From IMG/VR virus record IMGVR_UViG_3300014838_000323, positions 1 through 24,290 of that record: a stretch of DNA of 24,290 nucleotides; one strand, written 5' to 3'. The translations under genes and the position numbers were made by a program. Source of the DNA: a virus. A model generated the notes under the pieces. It was not told the origin of the DNA and did no database searches. It worked only from the letters and a program-made list of their open reading frames with translations. Positions 13,820 through 21,833 of this stretch are shown in pieces. Position 1 is the stretch's first letter. The number at the start of each line of letters is the position of its first letter.

Positions 13820-14668
13820 ATGGCCATCGCAAGAGACGCAACATCATTCGTACAAAATTCGGGCACTTCAGCAACCGTAGCCCATACCTGTACTGGAACA
13901 AATCTGATCCTAATGGTAAATGCGGTAAATACGTCTGGAAATTTTTCCTTTACGGGAATGACTTATAACGGTGTCTCTATGACGTTAGTCTCGTCAATCT
14001 TTAACGCTACTACTGGCTTTTATGTTTCATTGTGGTATTTGATTAACCCATCTACGGGCACTCACAATATAGTCGCAACTACGTCAGGAAATAATAGTGT
14101 TTCAATTGGAGGAATATCATATACGGGAGCAAAACAATCTTCTCAGCCCGACTCATTTTCAAGCACTAGCCAAACAGCAAGCACATCAGCAACATACAAT
14201 ACTACAGTTGTTGCCAATAATTCTTGGCTAATAATGTCTGGGGGGGCAGATGCCAACGCGACTTCATGGACTGCTGGTACAAATACAAATCTGATACAAA
14301 ATACAGCAAATGGTGTATTAATTATGGATGCAATAGCTTCAGTAGGCACTGGTTCACAGGGACTTACTTTTAACTATAGCGGTTTACACACCACCAACGC
14401 AGTGATAGCATCTATCGCACCAGCTCCTACCACTCAAAATCTCACCCTTTCCGTTGCCACCGCCGTCTATTCCATCGCCGGGCAGACTGTCACCATATCG
14501 AAGTTCAAGCAGTTGGTCTTGAACATAGCTACAGCGGTGTATAATTTCACGGGATTCAACATTGGGGCGACGTTCTCTGGCTGGATAAATCAGACCAAGC
14601 CCAGCACCTCATGGACTAATCAAAACAAACCCACTACTAACTGGACTAATCAAGCTAAAAACACATGA
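13820..14668 (+). CDS. Beta-sandwich virion protein with W-x-NQ-x-KP tail
   Basis: The 282-residue protein begins MAIARDATSFVQNSGTSATV. It is rich in Ser, Thr, Asn and Gly and has the pattern of an immunoglobulin-like or jelly-roll surface domain: SFTGMTYNGVSMTLVS, SLWYLINPSTGTHNIV and SVSIGGISYTGAKQSSQPDS. This domain type is common in phage virion proteins that bind surfaces or decorate heads and tails. A second part contains two similar short blocks (LSVATAVYSIAGQTV and LNIATAVYNFTGFNI, near 216-250). The C-terminus is a tandem motif, W-[IT]-NQ-[TN]-KP-[ST]-T-x, in three imperfect copies (about 255-280). The stop overlaps the next start (ATGA). Confidence 0.65.
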   Translation: MAIARDATSFVQNSGTSATVAHTCTGTNLILMVNAVNTSGNFSFTGMTYNGVSMTLVSSIFNATTGFYVSLWYLINPSTGTHNIVATTSGNNSVSIGGISYTGAKQSSQPDSFSSTSQTASTSATYNTTVVANNSWLIMSGGADANATSWTAGTNTNLIQNTANGVLIMDAIASVGTGSQGLTFNYSGLHTTNAVIASIAPAPTTQNLTLSVATAVYSIAGQTVTISKFKQLVLNIATAVYNFTGFNIGATFSGWINQTKPSTSWTNQNKPTTNWTNQAKNT

Positions 14669-14940
14669 AACAAGACATACAAGTACAACAGTCCGATGCT
14701 TATCAGTCGAACGACGATGTTGTCATCGCTGTCACTACCACTACGCCGCAACCCGATATCACTTCGATTCAGAATTATACAGTCGGGAATCTTAATCAGC
14801 AGATATCTGACCTGAACGATCAGATAACGGCGCTACAAACGCAACAGGCGAATCTGCAATCAATCCTTGATGCGGCAACGCCTCAACTTGCTACGGTTCA
14901 ACTAAAGGTCGCTACGCCTGCACAACAAATAAATGGCTAA
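14665..14940 (+). CDS. Coiled-coil small protein
   Basis: The 91-residue protein is Gln-, Thr- and Asp-rich, and its middle has heptad-like spacing (LNQQISDLNDQITALQTQQANLQSIL, about 43-68), predicting a coiled coil. Its start overlaps the stop of the previous gene, and its end overlaps the next gene by 8 nt, so it is coupled on both sides. It is likely a short tail or fibre connector. No family was recognised. Confidence 0.65.
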   Translation: MKQDIQVQQSDAYQSNDDVVIAVTTTTPQPDITSIQNYTVGNLNQQISDLNDQITALQTQQANLQSILDAATPQLATVQLKVATPAQQING

Positions 14941-16495
14941 CGCGAAGCAACAGTTACAAATAGCGGCAGATGAATTAGTCAAAGGTCTAACTACTTCCAG
15001 CAATCTTACTGATGGAGGATTTGGCGCTGAATCTTGCGCCATCAATTTGGCCTCAAATCCAGGGGTCATCTATCCGACGAACGCCGCGATTGATTTGGGA
15101 GCCTTGAAAACCAATACGATTGTTGCCTCATGTCCCGATACAGGAGGCTCTTCGGGCGCTCAGAAATGGATCCTTGACGGTGCGGGCTATCTCTCGGTCA
15201 TTCAGAACGGCGTTCTTACGGCTTCTCTTTCGGGTACAGGTTCTAAGACATTTACTTATGGTCAGACTGATATGATTATGTACGGCGGAAAGTTGTACGC
15301 GACCTACGGAAACAATATGGCCCAGTGGACGATCAACTATTCCGGTCCTAGCGTTACGGAGACCGATGGATGGTGGACGGCAAGCGGATATTCTACTTTG
15401 ATGGCGAACCCGCATCCGATGGTTGTATTCAGTAATAAATTATATATCGCCGATGGGCAGTATCTTCACACTTATGACGGAACGACTCAAACGGGAGCTG
15501 TTCTGACCCTCCCTGCGGGTTGGACCATCACGGCTTTGGAAATAGACTCGGGGACAGGAAGATTGATGTTGGGAATCGTCTCTAATTCTGGAGGAGTTAC
15601 TGGATCGGTGGATACCTCGATTGAGACTCTTGGGCGCAGTTATGTCGGCCTTTATGACGGTATCAGCCCTTTTACTCTCCTTCGCACCATTACCGTGGAT
15701 GCTCCCGTGACGGCATTTCAAGCGATTGATGGACATATGTACGTCATCTATGGAGGCAATATCGGCATGTGGAACGGTGCTGGAATAGATTTCGTCCGAG
15801 ATCTCAAAAACAACATCTCCTCTGGAAAAGCCAATATCACCTATAAGCAACAGGTATCGAATATCGGCAGGTTTCTGCTTGTGGGCGATAATTCCGGTAA
15901 CTCTAATCCGTTCACGACATACGGGACGTATCGAGTGATAGCCTATGGAGAAGCTGAACGGGGCAACCCGGCTTTCTTTCCCATAGTGAATGAGTCAACG
16001 CAGATACACATGGTGAGCAATCTGTGGCTGAACTCCGCTGGAACACCAGGGGTGGGAACTTACGGGGTTCTTATCGGTGGTTCTTATTTGAATGGTGATT
16101 CCAGCGGGAATGAGCACGTCTATTTCATCCCCTTGTATTCCCATGCAACGGTTTTGTCCACTGGAGATTCAAGCCCTCTCCTCGTCACCAAGCGCTACAA
16201 TCTCGGCCGTCCATGTGAGATCAACCTCATCAGGATATTCTATGAGGACACTTTTACCGCGACTTCGACGGCATTTGGAACTTTGTCGGTTGTAGACGAT
16301 AATAGGCAAGTGGCTTATAGCGAGGCCATACCGAATACGGCAAGCGAAGTGGGATTGACTAGTTCAAAGATGGCGTGGATAGACGTGAAGTGCCAGGTCA
16401 AGTCCACCGAAGTCCAACTCGCGTATCAATGGACGGAGACCGCTACAAACCACGGTATCCGCAAAGTCATCATCTTCTACACTCCCTATGAATAA
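14933..16495 (+). CDS. Tail nozzle-like beta-propeller protein
   Basis: The 520-residue protein is beta-rich with repeated blade-like strands. A Y-x-G-K/D-x-L-Y motif recurs (MIMYGGKLYATYGNNMAQW, VVFSNKLYIADGQYLHTYDG, GHMYVIYGGNIGMWNG). Such repeats resemble the propeller in short-tailed phage nozzle proteins (functional parallel: P22 gp10, T7 gp12). The C-terminal 130 residues form a further beta domain ending KVIIFYTPYE. The nozzle ends the tail channel and plugs it until host contact. The role is inferred from repeat style and position between the adaptor and ejection genes. The gene overlaps its neighbours by 8 nt on each side. Confidence 0.68.
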   Translation: MANAKQQLQIAADELVKGLTTSSNLTDGGFGAESCAINLASNPGVIYPTNAAIDLGALKTNTIVASCPDTGGSSGAQKWILDGAGYLSVIQNGVLTASLSGTGSKTFTYGQTDMIMYGGKLYATYGNNMAQWTINYSGPSVTETDGWWTASGYSTLMANPHPMVVFSNKLYIADGQYLHTYDGTTQTGAVLTLPAGWTITALEIDSGTGRLMLGIVSNSGGVTGSVDTSIETLGRSYVGLYDGISPFTLLRTITVDAPVTAFQAIDGHMYVIYGGNIGMWNGAGIDFVRDLKNNISSGKANITYKQQVSNIGRFLLVGDNSGNSNPFTTYGTYRVIAYGEAERGNPAFFPIVNESTQIHMVSNLWLNSAGTPGVGTYGVLIGGSYLNGDSSGNEHVYFIPLYSHATVLSTGDSSPLLVTKRYNLGRPCEINLIRIFYEDTFTATSTAFGTLSVVDDNRQVAYSEAIPNTASEVGLTSSKMAWIDVKCQVKSTEVQLAYQWTETATNHGIRKVIIFYTPYE

Positions 16496-16811
16496 CGACA
16501 TCCAACAGCTCAAAGACCAAATTCAAAAGCTCCAACAGCAGGTTGATATCCAGCAGAGTAAATTCGACATGCACTTTCACGATGGGAATAATAGCCAAAG
16601 AATAAACATGTCTGACCTATTTTCAGGAATGATATGGGGCAATGCTGGGTCTTCTAGTTCCTCTTTGACTGTGACTGAACCTCGCATTTCAAGCACATCT
16701 ATTTGTGTCGCTTCAACTCCTTTCGTTGTTAGTTTTTCAGCTCCTCATTCTTACATACTCACCAATATCGGAGGGTCTCTTTATACTGCTTATTATATAA
16801 TCATCTTCTAA
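16488..16811 (+). CDS. Coiled-coil fibre-like protein with HFHDGNNSQRI motif
   Basis: The 107-residue protein starts with a coiled coil (MNNDIQQLKDQIQKLQQQV, 1-19), then HFHDGNNSQRINMSDLFS. The H-x-H-x-G-x-[DN]-S-x-x-I-x-x-x-D-L pattern is frequent in phage baseplate and fibre proteins. The remainder is a beta-rich Ser/Thr domain. The likely role is a tail spike or connector subunit. It overlaps the nozzle gene by 8 nt. The protein is short, so it may act as a trimeric adaptor. Confidence 0.62.
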   Translation: MNNDIQQLKDQIQKLQQQVDIQQSKFDMHFHDGNNSQRINMSDLFSGMIWGNAGSSSSSLTVTEPRISSTSICVASTPFVVSFSAPHSYILTNIGGSLYTAYYIIIF

Positions 16812-16812
16812 C

Positions 16813-18642
16813 ATGGCAACATACACATCACCCATCGGTTCGACATTCAATCCTCTGGCGGCATGGGGCGGAAATCAGACGAGCACGCCGGCGTATACTC
16901 CTCCTGCGCCGCCCGTGCCTCAAGCTCCGTCTTGGACTGCTCCGACTGGGCCTTTGGCATTGAATACCGTTCCCACAAGCGGCCCCAATTTCAATATCAC
17001 TGGACAATCTTCGACTCCGGCAGGACCAACGCTTCCTTCAGCTTCGACTCCGGCAGGACCAACGCTTCCTTCAGCTTCAACTCCTTCCGGCTCTTCTCAA
17101 GCCGCCGATACGCAGCAGGCATCAGACATGGCTAAGTATTTCCCGAACGGGATCGGCGGTCAGACTGCACGGACCCCAGCTTCTCCCACCGTGAACAATC
17201 TTGCCTCTTCCTATGTCGGCCAATCCAACCCTTCGTATTCCATCGGGATGGGAATTAATACTCCAACCACCATTCCCTCGAATGTCATAGGTTCTGGAAA
17301 TTCATATTCCGATGTCTTGAATGCCCGCAACTCTTTGATGCAGAATGCCACTCAGTACCTCACCCAGACCTATCCGAACATCATCTCCGGAGCCAACCTC
17401 GCCAACTTCAATGCTCAATATGGTCCAGGAGCGGAAGACGCCCAGTATGGAGCAGGTGCTGCAAATTATGTCGGCGCACAGACCAATATCACCAAACAGA
17501 ATGCGCTGTTGGCCGCACAGGGCTACGGGACGCTATTGGGAGCCAACGCCTCTACTCTCCAGTCCGTGAATCCATATCAGAATCAGGTTGCACCCGGCTC
17601 TACTGCCTATAACCCCGCGACCAATCAGCCCGTAACGAACGGCATGGGAGCGGCTCCCGCGCAGATCATGTCCACGGCTTCTCAACTTGCTCAACTCGCC
17701 ATTCAGAATGGTTCGGCCTCATACAATTCCGACGGCACAGTGAACATGCAACCGTATATCACTCAGGCGCAACAATTCTACGGAAGCGGTCAAATAGGCT
17801 CTGGTTCGTCTCAAGGGGGGATTCCGAGCCCTTATACGGCCTCAGGAGCCTCTCAACCTGGCACAGGCGGCCAAGGAGCCGTCCCTGCCTACTCCGGGAA
17901 CGGACAGTCCACTTCAGTCGCCTATCAAGGGCAACCTGATGGACAGCCGCAGGGATATGGATCCAACGGTTACGGCAATGTGAACGCTCTGGCTCCGGCT
18001 CTCAAACAGTATGTTCAGAATGTTTCATTCCAAAATGCCGATGGAACGGCAACCCAGCTTCCGTTCATCGATGCCGAAAGAGTCCCGACTGCGATGCAGG
18101 CCACGGCGATGAATCAGGCGGCTCAGGCGGGCATCCCATATCTCCAAGGAACGGGCGCGAATGCCGTCCTCGCTGCTCAGCAGATCATCGATGTGGTCAA
18201 CTCGGCAGAAGCGCTGTCAATCAGGAATCTCAAATCAGGCGTAGTCGGCAAGATTGAAGACAGCGCTCTAAACTGGGCGAACAACTGGCTCCAATTCAAC
18301 CCCGACCTCTCGAACTTTGGACAGTTGAAAGACGCGGCTTCCAAGGCGACCACGGCTCTTGCTGGCGGCGTTGGTTCTGGCTTCCGCATGAACATGGGAA
18401 TCATCGATGCGGCCACGCAGAACATGCCGACAGCAAGCGATAATCTCGAGACCGCGATGACAAAGGCCGAAGCTCTCCGTGGGCAGATCATCAACGCCAT
18501 CGCGCCTTTGTACCCGCAATTAAGGGGAGGGACGATATTCTCGAACAGCAACACGGCCTCTAATCCGACGGGAGGGGCTACAACTCAACCTCAATCCTCA
18601 GGAGCTAATCCATTTTCTGACGCATCTTTCTATGGACAATAA
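16813..18642 (+). CDS. Internal virion / ejection protein candidate
   Basis: The 609-residue protein has a Pro, Ser, Thr, Ala-rich N-terminus with two identical STPAGPTLPSA units (67-88), a Gln-, Gly- and Asn-rich middle (to about 385), and a helical C-terminal part with ALAPALKQYVQNVSFQNADG, MQATAMNQAAQAGIPYLQGTGANAV and LAAQQIIDVVNSAEA. It precedes the lysozyme-like protein and overlaps it by 11 nt, as ejection-protein pairs do. In short-tailed phages such proteins leave the capsid first and help DNA cross the envelope. There is no motif that proves this, so the role is a contextual guess. Confidence 0.55.
   Translation: MATYTSPIGSTFNPLAAWGGNQTSTPAYTPPAPPVPQAPSWTAPTGPLALNTVPTSGPNFNITGQSSTPAGPTLPSASTPAGPTLPSASTPSGSSQAADTQQASDMAKYFPNGIGGQTARTPASPTVNNLASSYVGQSNPSYSIGMGINTPTTIPSNVIGSGNSYSDVLNARNSLMQNATQYLTQTYPNIISGANLANFNAQYGPGAEDAQYGAGAANYVGAQTNITKQNALLAAQGYGTLLGANASTLQSVNPYQNQVAPGSTAYNPATNQPVTNGMGAAPAQIMSTASQLAQLAIQNGSASYNSDGTVNMQPYITQAQQFYGSGQIGSGSSQGGIPSPYTASGASQPGTGGQGAVPAYSGNGQSTSVAYQGQPDGQPQGYGSNGYGNVNALAPALKQYVQNVSFQNADGTATQLPFIDAERVPTAMQATAMNQAAQAGIPYLQGTGANAVLAAQQIIDVVNSAEALSIRNLKSGVVGKIEDSALNWANNWLQFNPDLSNFGQLKDAASKATTALAGGVGSGFRMNMGIIDAATQNMPTASDNLETAMTKAEALRGQIINAIAPLYPQLRGGTIFSNSNTASNPTGGATTQPQSSGANPFSDASFYGQ
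17011..17076 (+). repeat. Two exact 33-bp tandem copies
   Basis: The unit TCG ACT CCG GCA GGA CC.. (17011-17043) is repeated exactly at 17044-17076 and begins again as TCAACTCC before diverging. It encodes the STPAGPTLPSA units of the surrounding protein, and is likely a recent slippage duplication. Confidence 0.9.
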
Positions 18643-20752
18643 TCAAACACAACTCGATCCAAATGCCCTTACTCTTACAAAAGCCATAGGACTTCAAGAA
18701 GGAGGCGGACAAATAAATTACAACGCCAAGGGAGGTTCCGGTGAGACTGGCGCATATCAATGGATGCCGGAGACTTGGAAAGCGCAGGCGCAATCGGTCT
18801 TAGGAGACGCTAATGCTCCAATGACTCCTGAGAATCAGAATCAGGTCGCGTATACTTGGGTCAAATCAAAACTCGATGCCGGAAATACTCCGGCTCAAGT
18901 CGCTTCCATGTGGAACGCCGGAGAAGGCAATCCAAACGCATGGCAGGGAAATGCCGGAACCAATAAATCTGGAGTGTCTTATGACACGCAAGCATATGCG
19001 AATGGAGTTCAAAAATACGCTTCTCAACTGTGGAATCAGCAGAATCCTCAACAACCTGCTCCTGCTCCTGCTCAACCTTGGTATCAGCAAGCGGCAAGTG
19101 CTGTCGGTAATTTCTTTACGGGGAGCACGCAACAATTTGGTAAGACTATCGGCGGTGCCTTAGCTGCTCCGCAAAATGCGCAATCGTATTCTGATGTGCT
19201 TCAAAATTGGACACAGCAGATAGATGGGATTAAAACCCAAATAAAACAGACCGTTGCCAATGGAGGCGATCCGAGTCATATGCAATTCGCGCTTTGGGAA
19301 GCGTTGCAGAATAAGCCAAAGTTAGAAGATTTCACGGGGGATGTCATCAATACCACTCCGGAACAACTAGCTGGTCAAGGAATTGGAACAGGGCTTGAAG
19401 CATTGTCAGGCGGAATCCTTGGAGGGGGAGCAAGCGCGGTCGCCGATAAGAGCCTTGGTGTCATGGCAAAATTAGGTCAGGGAGCTAAATTGGGAGGGAT
19501 ATATGGCGCTATTTCCGGAGGAGCGGGAGCAATGCAGAATAACGCTTCTCTTGGCGGAATAGCGGAGAATACGGCGATTGGTGGGGCTGGAGGAGCTGTA
19601 CTGGGAGCGGGACTTGAAGGAGCGGGAATGTTGGGAGGAAAGATAATATCCAGCCTCGATAAAAGCGGCATTGTAAATAGCATACTTCCCGAGACTGATT
19701 CCCGCACTGCCAAGATCGAGGGGTGGGTTCAGGACGCACAGGACAAGACTGCGCAAGCGTATGAAAATACTCTGCCTCTGACCCCGACTGAAAGGATGAA
19801 GGAACAGACATTGTTAGCTAAACAGGGTGATAACCTTTACACGACTTTGGCAAAATATGGCGTATCACCAGGAACCGAAGATGCTATCCCGCAATTACAG
19901 GCGATTTCCGATAGATTCGAGAACGCGACTAATTTTGCTCAGCAGAATGAGCATGCGCTCTTTAATGCTGACGAGATACGGGCGAAAGCATACGATCAGG
20001 TGAATCAGAATATTCCATCTGAAGTGGCGCGAGAAGCGGCTAAAGGGAAAATAGATACGGAAATGGATTCTCTTATAAAGGCAAATTCAAAATCAGTTGT
20101 TCAAGGAGCCAGCGGAGAGACACTGATGCCCTCTAATCTTGTCGAACGCCTAAGGAGAACTGGAAACAGTTGGACTCCTTTCAATGCTTCTGATCCGGAA
20201 AAGATAGGAAAGTCGGCAGGTTATGCCTTGTCAAATGCGGTTAGGGATCAAGTCGATAAGGAAGGAACATTCCCCGCGTACAGGGAAGCAAACAGTCAGT
20301 GGGGAAAAGTCATCCATGCCCAGCAGATGCTTCAAAAGATATCCGATTCGGGGAAGACATTCAAGGCGATCGGAGGTCTTGGAGGAACTATTGCTCGAAG
20401 AATCCTCGCCGGAGTCGTCGGATTGCATACTGGAGGATTGGGAGGAGTTGTTCTTGATGAGATGGGTTCAGAATATGCCGCAAAGATACTTTCAAATCCA
20501 AATCTGCGGACTTATTTTGATAGGAAATTGATCCAAAGATTCAGCGACAGTAAGGCGACTCCTGAAGCTATTACCGCTCTTGAAAATGAAGTCAAAAACT
20601 ATATTGATAAGCAGGGCAAATTATTAAGGCTCCCCCCAGGTAAAACTATACAAGTTCCGTCCTTACAAGGTGGACAACCAGTTACACCAAATCAGATGGT
20701 CGGAAATCTCACGGAGAATCCCGTTGTAATAAAAACTAAAACTTCCAAATGA
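18632..20752 (+). CDS. Lysozyme-like internal virion (ejection) protein
   Basis: The 706-residue protein has an N-terminal domain (about 12-135) like a lysozyme/transglycosylase: AIGLQEGGGQINYN (E23), GGSGETGAYQWMPETWK (34-50) and PAQVASMWNAGEGN (87-100), with conserved GETGAYQW and N-A-G-E patterns. A Pro/Ala linker (135-150) follows. Residues about 248-340 are a long Gly/Ala-rich stretch that may cross or insert in a membrane. The C-terminal half is helical, with a second Gly-rich segment (about 589-615). This resembles ejection proteins that open peptidoglycan during infection, as in T7-like phages. E23 is the best catalytic candidate. It is not a lysis enzyme by itself; no holin or endolysin was seen nearby. 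Confidence 0.75.
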   Translation: MDNNQTQLDPNALTLTKAIGLQEGGGQINYNAKGGSGETGAYQWMPETWKAQAQSVLGDANAPMTPENQNQVAYTWVKSKLDAGNTPAQVASMWNAGEGNPNAWQGNAGTNKSGVSYDTQAYANGVQKYASQLWNQQNPQQPAPAPAQPWYQQAASAVGNFFTGSTQQFGKTIGGALAAPQNAQSYSDVLQNWTQQIDGIKTQIKQTVANGGDPSHMQFALWEALQNKPKLEDFTGDVINTTPEQLAGQGIGTGLEALSGGILGGGASAVADKSLGVMAKLGQGAKLGGIYGAISGGAGAMQNNASLGGIAENTAIGGAGGAVLGAGLEGAGMLGGKIISSLDKSGIVNSILPETDSRTAKIEGWVQDAQDKTAQAYENTLPLTPTERMKEQTLLAKQGDNLYTTLAKYGVSPGTEDAIPQLQAISDRFENATNFAQQNEHALFNADEIRAKAYDQVNQNIPSEVAREAAKGKIDTEMDSLIKANSKSVVQGASGETLMPSNLVERLRRTGNSWTPFNASDPEKIGKSAGYALSNAVRDQVDKEGTFPAYREANSQWGKVIHAQQMLQKISDSGKTFKAIGGLGGTIARRILAGVVGLHTGGLGGVVLDEMGSEYAAKILSNPNLRTYFDRKLIQRFSDSKATPEAITALENEVKNYIDKQGKLLRLPPGKTIQVPSLQGGQPVTPNQMVGNLTENPVVIKTKTSK

Positions 20753-20823
20753 CGGAAAGTCCTCCTATAATGCAAGATAGTATAAATCCGATTATTATCA
20801 TGCCCCTAACTATACCATATCGC

Positions 20824-20853
20824 TTGTATTGACACAAGATAATCGCTTACCAT
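20824..20853 (+). promoter_or_regulatory. Recurrent phage promoter, fibre operon
   Basis: TTGTAT (20824-20829), an 18-bp spacer and TACCAT (20848-20853) follow the family. The palindrome is degenerate here (TATTG-ACA-CAAGA). The -10 ends 9 nt before the ATG at 20863, so the leader would be at most a few nucleotides. No terminator was recognised between 20753 and the promoter, although TATAAT occurs at 20766-20771. Confidence 0.5.
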
Positions 20854-20862
20854 TAGAAACAC

Positions 20863-21270
20863 ATGGAATCCGCCTTTGAACAACTGGATATGGACGCGAT
20901 GTCGGCCTCGCGGCTGATGGAAGCGCTTGGATTGACCAAGATAGACCTCGACATCCCCGAAAGGTTCAGCCGCCTTCAGCAAGTGTGGCAGTATCTGAAG
21001 CAATATCCGGAAGACACGCAGAATTTCCTCATCTCCAAGATCACCACGGGGAAGATTGTTCCCGACAAGCTCCAGAAAGTATTCGAGTACACTCAACTTC
21101 TCCAGAAGAAACAAGCCGTGAGCGAGCAATATGAAGCGGTAAAAAAGGAAGGCGCCGTCATCACGGGCGAAGCGGACCCGATGCTGAGGATCTCGCACGC
21201 GCAGCGCGAGATAGAGGCACGGGACGGTCTTAAGGGCATAGAGAATGAGATCGGCTTATATGAAAAATAA
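20863..21270 (+). CDS. Hypothetical 135-aa helical protein
   Basis: The protein begins MESAFEQLDMDAMSASRLME and is mostly helical and charged, with coiled-coil-like stretches (LQKVFEYTQLLQKKQAVSEQ). No family was recognised. It follows the last promoter and precedes the fibre genes, so it may be a fibre-attachment or assembly factor, by context only. No Shine-Dalgarno sequence is visible. Confidence 0.65.
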   Translation: MESAFEQLDMDAMSASRLMEALGLTKIDLDIPERFSRLQQVWQYLKQYPEDTQNFLISKITTGKIVPDKLQKVFEYTQLLQKKQAVSEQYEAVKKEGAVITGEADPMLRISHAQREIEARDGLKGIENEIGLYEK

Positions 21271-21272
21271 TC

Positions 21273-21833
21273 ATGGGATATTTCATCACACCGAAGAATA
21301 CGACGGCAGTTCTAGGAATACCTATAGGACGGCTTAATTTCCTTGAAAGAGAGATAATCGCTCTCCAGTCCCAAGGTGGGGGCATAAAGTTCGTTCAACC
21401 AGTCTCAGGGAATATTGATGATAGCAATACGGCATTCGCCTTCTCGACGCTTCCTTTGATATTAGTCATCAATGGATTAGCTTACCGACAGTCGGGAGGA
21501 GCGATAACTTGGTCATATGCCGGCGGAATAGTGATTCTTTCCTCTCCCGTAGGTGTGAATGGGAGCCTCTTCGCTCTTTCGGGGACGTATACGATAATCG
21601 AGATTCCCGGGACGATAAGCGATAATAATGTTTCTTTTTCCTCGGCAGTCGAGCCTCTTTATCTCGTGATGAATGGAGCTGCATACTTGCGCTCTGGGGC
21701 TCTCATAACTTGGACTTATCTGAATGGCGCGATCGTTACCAACGAACCTGTCGGATCAGGTGGCTGTCTATTCGGACTTTCAGGTGTCGCCTTATCAGCA
21801 GATACTAATGGGATAATAACTGGAATACAATGA
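21273..21833 (+). CDS. Fibre-like protein with internal duplication
   Basis: The 186-residue protein has two similar blocks of about 59 residues (46-104 and 113-171). Each follows the order G-x-[IV]-[DS]-D-x-N, then L-[IY]-L-V-[IM]-NG-x-AY, SG-x-[AL]-ITW-[ST]-Y, PVG-x-x-G and LF-[AG]-LSG. The duplicated beta-rich block resembles repeats in phage tail fibres. The N-terminus (MGYFITPKNTTAVLG) might attach it to the virion. The stop overlaps the next gene's start (ATGA at 21830). Trimer formation is likely for such a fibre but not proven. Confidence 0.68.
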   Translation: MGYFITPKNTTAVLGIPIGRLNFLEREIIALQSQGGGIKFVQPVSGNIDDSNTAFAFSTLPLILVINGLAYRQSGGAITWSYAGGIVILSSPVGVNGSLFALSGTYTIIEIPGTISDNNVSFSSAVEPLYLVMNGAAYLRSGALITWTYLNGAIVTNEPVGSGGCLFGLSGVALSADTNGIITGIQ

